A DNA stretch of 8,177 bases from an uncultured Bifidobacterium sp. (GTDB taxonomy: Bacteria > Actinomycetota > Actinomycetes > Actinomycetales > Bifidobacteriaceae): contig CALEGL010000126.1 of assembly GCA_937876495.1 (NCBI GenBank), positions 1-8,177 on the forward strand. The letters run 5' to 3'. Positions 5,372 through 8,177 of this stretch are shown here, one piece after another. The position numbers and the translations under genes are program-made. The notes beneath the pieces are model-generated. The model was not told the origin of the DNA. It was given only the letters and a program-made list of their open reading frames with translations, and did not search any database. Position 1 is the stretch's first letter; every line of letters starts with the position of its first letter.

Positions 5372-6907
5372 CTAGTCGGACAGCTTTGCCAGAGGAAGCA
5401 TCTGATCGGTCATATTCGTCGGATATCCGGTCGTTCCGTTCCTCACGACGACGATGTCTTTGCGGACGTACAGCCAGGCGCTGGCGGCATCCTTGCTGAC
5501 GATGGAGGCGAAGTCCCTCAGATGGCCCTGGTAGGCGGCGTCCGTCGTGGATGACATGGCCTGCTTGTAGGCGCTCTGCGCGTCCGAGTTCTCGTAGCGG
5601 AACACCGAGTCGCCGGAGGCGAACTGCGAAGCGTCCCCCGTATCATCCATGGTGATGATGGCGAGGGTGTATGTGCCGTTTTTCAATTGTCTGGTCATTG
5701 TCGTCGAATCGACGATGCTGCTGTTCACTTTGTAGAACCCGTTTTTCGAGAGCTGAGAGACCAGCATATCCGCCAATGAGGAGTATTCCGTGGTCGAGAG
5801 AACCGTCACAGGATTCAGATACTGGTATCCGAAGAACGCCAGCATTGACCGGGCCTTCGCAAGATCGTAGGGGAAGACCTTGGTCAGATCTGAGTAACCG
5901 GGTTCCAGGGGGCTGATCGGGCCGCCGAGGGCTGTCGCCGCGTCCTTCTGCTTGCTGACGATTGCTGTGGTGTCGATGAGATATCGGGTTGCTTGGCGTA
6001 CCTGTTCGTCGGAGAAGATTGAATCGATTCCGGTATTGAAGGCTAGGAGCACTTTGGACGTCGTCTGCCCGTATACCGTCTTCACTCCGGACAGTGACGA
6101 GAAACGATCGGATTCCAGAGCGGACGACGGCAGGGCCATGTCGATGGCGTCGTCCTTCAAGGCGGAAGCCAGATGCGCGTCATCGGAATAGTACTTCAGG
6201 GTGATCTGGCCCGCGACGGCCTTCGTTCCCCAGTAGCGGGAGTTGCGTACAAGCGTGATGGATGACCGGGGGGTGAAGGCCGAGACGCTGAAGGGCCCCG
6301 ATCCCACGGCCGCCGTGGAGTAGTCGATGTCCGCCGCGCTGTCATAGACGACCCCCGCGCGTCCCGACAGGGTGCGCAGCAGCGTGGGATCGGGCTTCGA
6401 CAGGGTCAGGGTCACTGTTCGGGAATCCGCCGCGCTGACGGATTTCAAGGAGTCGAGGCCGTCCGCTCCCACGTATTTCTTCGTGATGATGCGTTGGAGC
6501 GACCAGACGACGTCGTCGGAGTTCAGCGTGTCGCCGTTGGAGAAGACCAGACCGGAGCGGAGGGTGAAGGTGTAGGTGAGGGCGTCCTTCGAGACTGTCC
6601 AGGATTGGGCGAGCCCGGGCGCGATGGCGTTCTCCTGGGTCCGGGAGGTCAGCGTGCCGTACACGTTCCCCAGCAGGACGCGTTCGATGTCCTCGTCGGA
6701 GCCGGTGCGGATGTCCAGCGTCGTCGGAGCGTCAAGCAGTCCAATGGAAAGCTTCGGGGACCGACTCAGCGTCATCGACGTGAAGGAAAGCACCCTGGAG
6801 GATGCCAGCGTCCAGCCCGCCCAGAGAAGGCCGAAGATCGCCGTGGCGACGCCGATGAATATCCCCCACCGGCGCAGCTCGTCATGGCCTGAATGCCGTG
6901 CTTCCAT
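5372..6907 (-). CDS. Membrane-anchored family-5 (peptide-type) ABC substrate-binding protein
   Basis: A 511-residue extracytoplasmic solute-binding protein of the DppA/OppA family (SBP_bac_5), which usually hands peptides, nickel or similar ligands to an ABC permease. The family signature is clear at residues 110-139: LTYTFTLRSGLVFSNGDTL followed by DDVVWSLQR. The conserved VGSGPFSV and the AFNT and RQATRYLID segments follow. The N-terminus has charged residues (HDELRR) and one hydrophobic helix at about 14-35. There is no lipobox, and I find no cysteine in the whole protein, so it cannot be a lipoprotein; it is either an uncleaved signal anchor or cleaved after WTLA. ATG 6905-6907 is chosen because it is the last start before the membrane helix and avoids overlap with nth. 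The frame is open much farther upstream inside nth without a plausible start. A weak GGGGA lies 11 bases before the ATG. No permease or ATPase is in the window. The ligand is unknown. Confidence 0.85.
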   Translation of the reverse strand: MEARHSGHDELRRWGIFIGVATAIFGLLWAGWTLASSRVLSFTSMTLSRSPKLSIGLLDAPTTLDIRTGSDEDIERVLLGNVYGTLTSRTQENAIAPGLAQSWTVSKDALTYTFTLRSGLVFSNGDTLNSDDVVWSLQRIITKKYVGADGLDSLKSVSAADSRTVTLTLSKPDPTLLRTLSGRAGVVYDSAADIDYSTAAVGSGPFSVSAFTPRSSITLVRNSRYWGTKAVAGQITLKYYSDDAHLASALKDDAIDMALPSSALESDRFSSLSGVKTVYGQTTSKVLLAFNTGIDSIFSDEQVRQATRYLIDTTAIVSKQKDAATALGGPISPLEPGYSDLTKVFPYDLAKARSMLAFFGYQYLNPVTVLSTTEYSSLADMLVSQLSKNGFYKVNSSIVDSTTMTRQLKNGTYTLAIITMDDTGDASQFASGDSVFRYENSDAQSAYKQAMSSTTDAAYQGHLRDFASIVSKDAASAWLYVRKDIVVVRNGTTGYPTNMTDQMLPLAKLSD

Positions 6908-6939
6908 ACGCCCGACTATCCCCGGTGACGTGGACGGGG

Positions 6940-7635
6940 TCAGCGATCGTTCCGCTTTGCGGCGTTGGGATGCGCAATTGTTGAGGATGGACAGCTTTCG
7001 CGCAACGGACAGGAGACGCAGTCGGGATTCCGCGCATGGCAGTACCGTCTGCCCAGGAAGATCAGCCTGTGGGAGAGATTCGTCCATTCCCCGGGAGGAA
7101 AGCATGAGGTGATCTCGCGTTCGATGCCCACGGGGTCCGGGGCGGAACCACGGCGGATGGTGCGCCACCGCAGACGTCGCGTCACCCGGATTACATGGGT
7201 GTCCACAGGGAAGCCGGAGATGCCGAAAGCGTTGCCGAGAACCACGTTGGCGGTCTTGCGTCCCACTCCCGGCAGCGAGGTGAGCGAATCCATATCCTGC
7301 GGGACGACGCCGTCGAAGTCGGCCACGAGCTTCGTGGCCATGGCCAGCAGATTCCGCGTCTTGCTGTGGAAGAACCCGAGGGGGTGGATGACGTCCTCGA
7401 CGTCCTCGGGACGTGCGTCCGCGAGGTCGCCCGGTTCGGGCCAGCGCCGGAAAAGCTCCGGCGTCACCGAGTTGACGCGCCTGTCGGTGGTCTGGGCGCT
7501 GAGGATGGTGGCGACGAGAAGCTGGAAGGGAGTGTCGAAATGGAGCGCGCAGACCGGATCGGGGAATTCCGCGCAGAGAAGGGCGTACTCCTCGTGCATG
7601 CGGCGCAGACGGGCCGCGCGCTTCTCACGGGGCAC
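6940..7635 (-). CDS. nth: Endonuclease III (bifunctional DNA glycosylase / AP lyase)
   Basis: A 231-residue base-excision repair enzyme that removes oxidised pyrimidines from DNA and cuts the abasic site. Seen in order: PFQLLVATILSAQTTD; the helix-hairpin-helix LPGVGRKTANVVLGNAF (residues 121-137) with the catalytic lysine K127; VDTHV with the catalytic aspartate D145; and the 4Fe-4S ligands C199, C206, C209 and C215 in the exact C-x6-C-x2-C-x5-C spacing. Length fits the family, and all key residues are intact. The start GTG (7633-7635) lies 9 bases after the stop of the upstream regulator and lacks a good ribosome binding site (only GAGAG, 13 bases away), so translation may depend on coupling. 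ATG at codon 13 is less likely because the preceding basic helix is usual in actinobacterial members. It is followed after 32 bases by the binding-protein gene. Confidence 0.95.
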   Translation of the reverse strand: MPREKRAARLRRMHEEYALLCAEFPDPVCALHFDTPFQLLVATILSAQTTDRRVNSVTPELFRRWPEPGDLADARPEDVEDVIHPLGFFHSKTRNLLAMATKLVADFDGVVPQDMDSLTSLPGVGRKTANVVLGNAFGISGFPVDTHVIRVTRRLRWRTIRRGSAPDPVGIEREITSCFPPGEWTNLSHRLIFLGRRYCHARNPDCVSCPLRESCPSSTIAHPNAAKRNDR

Positions 7636-7644
7636 GGCGCCGGG

Positions 7645-8177
7645 TCAGCTCTCGGAATGCCGCGCGGTCGGGCGCGCGGCATTCGCCTTGGCGGCATCGT
7701 CATCCCGTTCATCGTTCGGCGGATCGAACCGGTATCCGACGTTTCGGACGGTTCCGATGAGATGCTCGTACTCGCCGCCGAGCTTCGCCCGCAGGCGGCG
7801 GATATGCACGTCTACTGTGCGGGTTCCGCCGTAGTAGTCGTATCCCCATACCTCCTGAAGCAGCTGGGCGCGCGTGAAGACGCGCCCCGGATGCTGGACG
7901 AGGTACTTGAGCAGTTCGAACTCCTTGAAGGCCAGGTCGATGGGGTGCCCATGCAGACTGGCGGTGTAGCCGTTGGTGTCCACGACGAGATCACCTGACC
8001 GTATCTGGCCGTCCTCGGAGGCCGGGGCCTTGTCGTCGCTGCCTGTTCCGGAGGGCTGGGCGGCGGGGGCGTTCCCTCTTTCGGAAACCAGCCGCAGACG
8101 TCCCTCGACCTCGGCGGGGGAGGCGCTGGCGACGATGACGTCGGCGATGCCCCACGTGGAGTTGACCACGGTGAATC
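7645..8177 (-). CDS. glnR: GlnR-like orphan response regulator, C-terminal part (start beyond window)
   Basis: The last 176 residues of an OmpR/PhoB-type regulator. The first residues ([15 protein letters not shown], then [12 protein letters not shown]) look like the end of the atypical receiver domain of actinobacterial GlnR, which controls nitrogen assimilation genes. A polar linker covers about residues 34-58. The winged helix follows (61-150): [40 protein letters not shown] and [20 protein letters not shown] are very close, from memory, to mycobacterial GlnR (Rv0818). A 26-residue charged tail ends the protein. The phospho-acceptor region is outside the window, so whether it lacks the usual aspartate pocket cannot be judged here. 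Another OmpR-family regulator such as a PhoP/MtrA relative is the alternative, but the TWG and SPAEVE residues favour GlnR. It is first of a probable operon with nth. Confidence 0.82.
   Translation of the reverse strand, partial: FTVVNSTWGIADVIVASASPAEVEGRLRLVSERGNAPAAQPSGTGSDDKAPASEDGQIRSGDLVVDTNGYTASLHGHPIDLAFKEFELLKYLVQHPGRVFTRAQLLQEVWGYDYYGGTRTVDVHIRRLRAKLGGEYEHLIGTVRNVGYRFDPPNDERDDDAAKANAARPTARHSES
7655..7684. repeat. 12-bp perfect hairpin inside the 3' end of the glnR-like gene
   Basis: GAATGCCGCGCG (7655-7666) and CGCGCGGCATTC (7673-7684) are exact complements with a 6-base loop, GTCGGG. In the minus-strand transcript the stem ends 8 bases before the regulator's stop codon (7645-7647) and about 20 bases before the GTG start of nth. 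No U-tract follows. It may act as a partial terminator, an RNA stabiliser or a structure controlling nth translation. Confidence 0.55.

Noticed and set aside
6965..7998. Overlapping plus-strand open frames opposite nth and the GlnR-like gene
   Set aside because: The minus strand encodes intact conserved proteins here; the plus-strand translations are Arg/Ser- or Gly/Val-rich shadows.

Overview
The window is a compact stretch of bacterial chromosome with high GC content. Actinobacterial (Actinomycetota) origin is supported by the GC-rich codons, the GlnR-type orphan response regulator at the right edge, the likely leaderless valS promoter, and GC-rich hairpins without U-tracts between genes. 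The family cannot be fixed from the sequence alone; Bifidobacteriaceae or Actinomycetaceae are reasonable guesses. Genes fill nearly everything, and no gene-free stretch reaches 300 bases. I see no mobile element, CRISPR array, tRNA or rRNA.

Left block (1-2353): a class I/II PLP aminotransferase on the minus strand runs off the left edge. It diverges from a plus-strand pair, an Lrp/AsnC-family regulator followed 12 bases later by a chorismate mutase (AroQ fold). The divergent control region (1283-1462) is AT-rich and carries a perfect 15-bp palindrome that matches 13 of 15 positions of the E. coli Lrp consensus. I infer a locally autoregulated amino-acid module, possibly making or transaminating aromatic amino acids, since chorismate mutase makes prephenate and the aminotransferase could act on phenylpyruvate, prephenate or an aspartate/glutamate pair.

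Middle block (2354-5371): two hairpins, one with a perfect 16-bp stem, separate the chorismate mutase from the convergent valS. The valyl-tRNA synthetase carries the archaeal-like sequence signature and has no C-terminal coiled-coil arm. Its ATG sits 7 bases after a TAnnnT -10 box, which predicts a leaderless mRNA.

Right block (5372-8177): three minus-strand genes read toward valS, in the order glnR-like regulator (N-terminus beyond the edge), nth (endonuclease III with an intact 4Fe-4S motif), and a family-5 peptide-type substrate-binding protein with an N-terminal membrane segment but no lipobox cysteine and no permease in view. Gaps of 9 and 32 bases suggest an operon. A 12-bp perfect hairpin at the end of glnR may tune read-through into nth.

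This is mostly ordinary core chromosome. The points most worth following are the Lrp-like operator with its local gene set, the odd 85% GC stop-free 3' end of the aminotransferase, and the orphan, cysteine-free binding protein. I do not see convincing evidence of a wholly new system.
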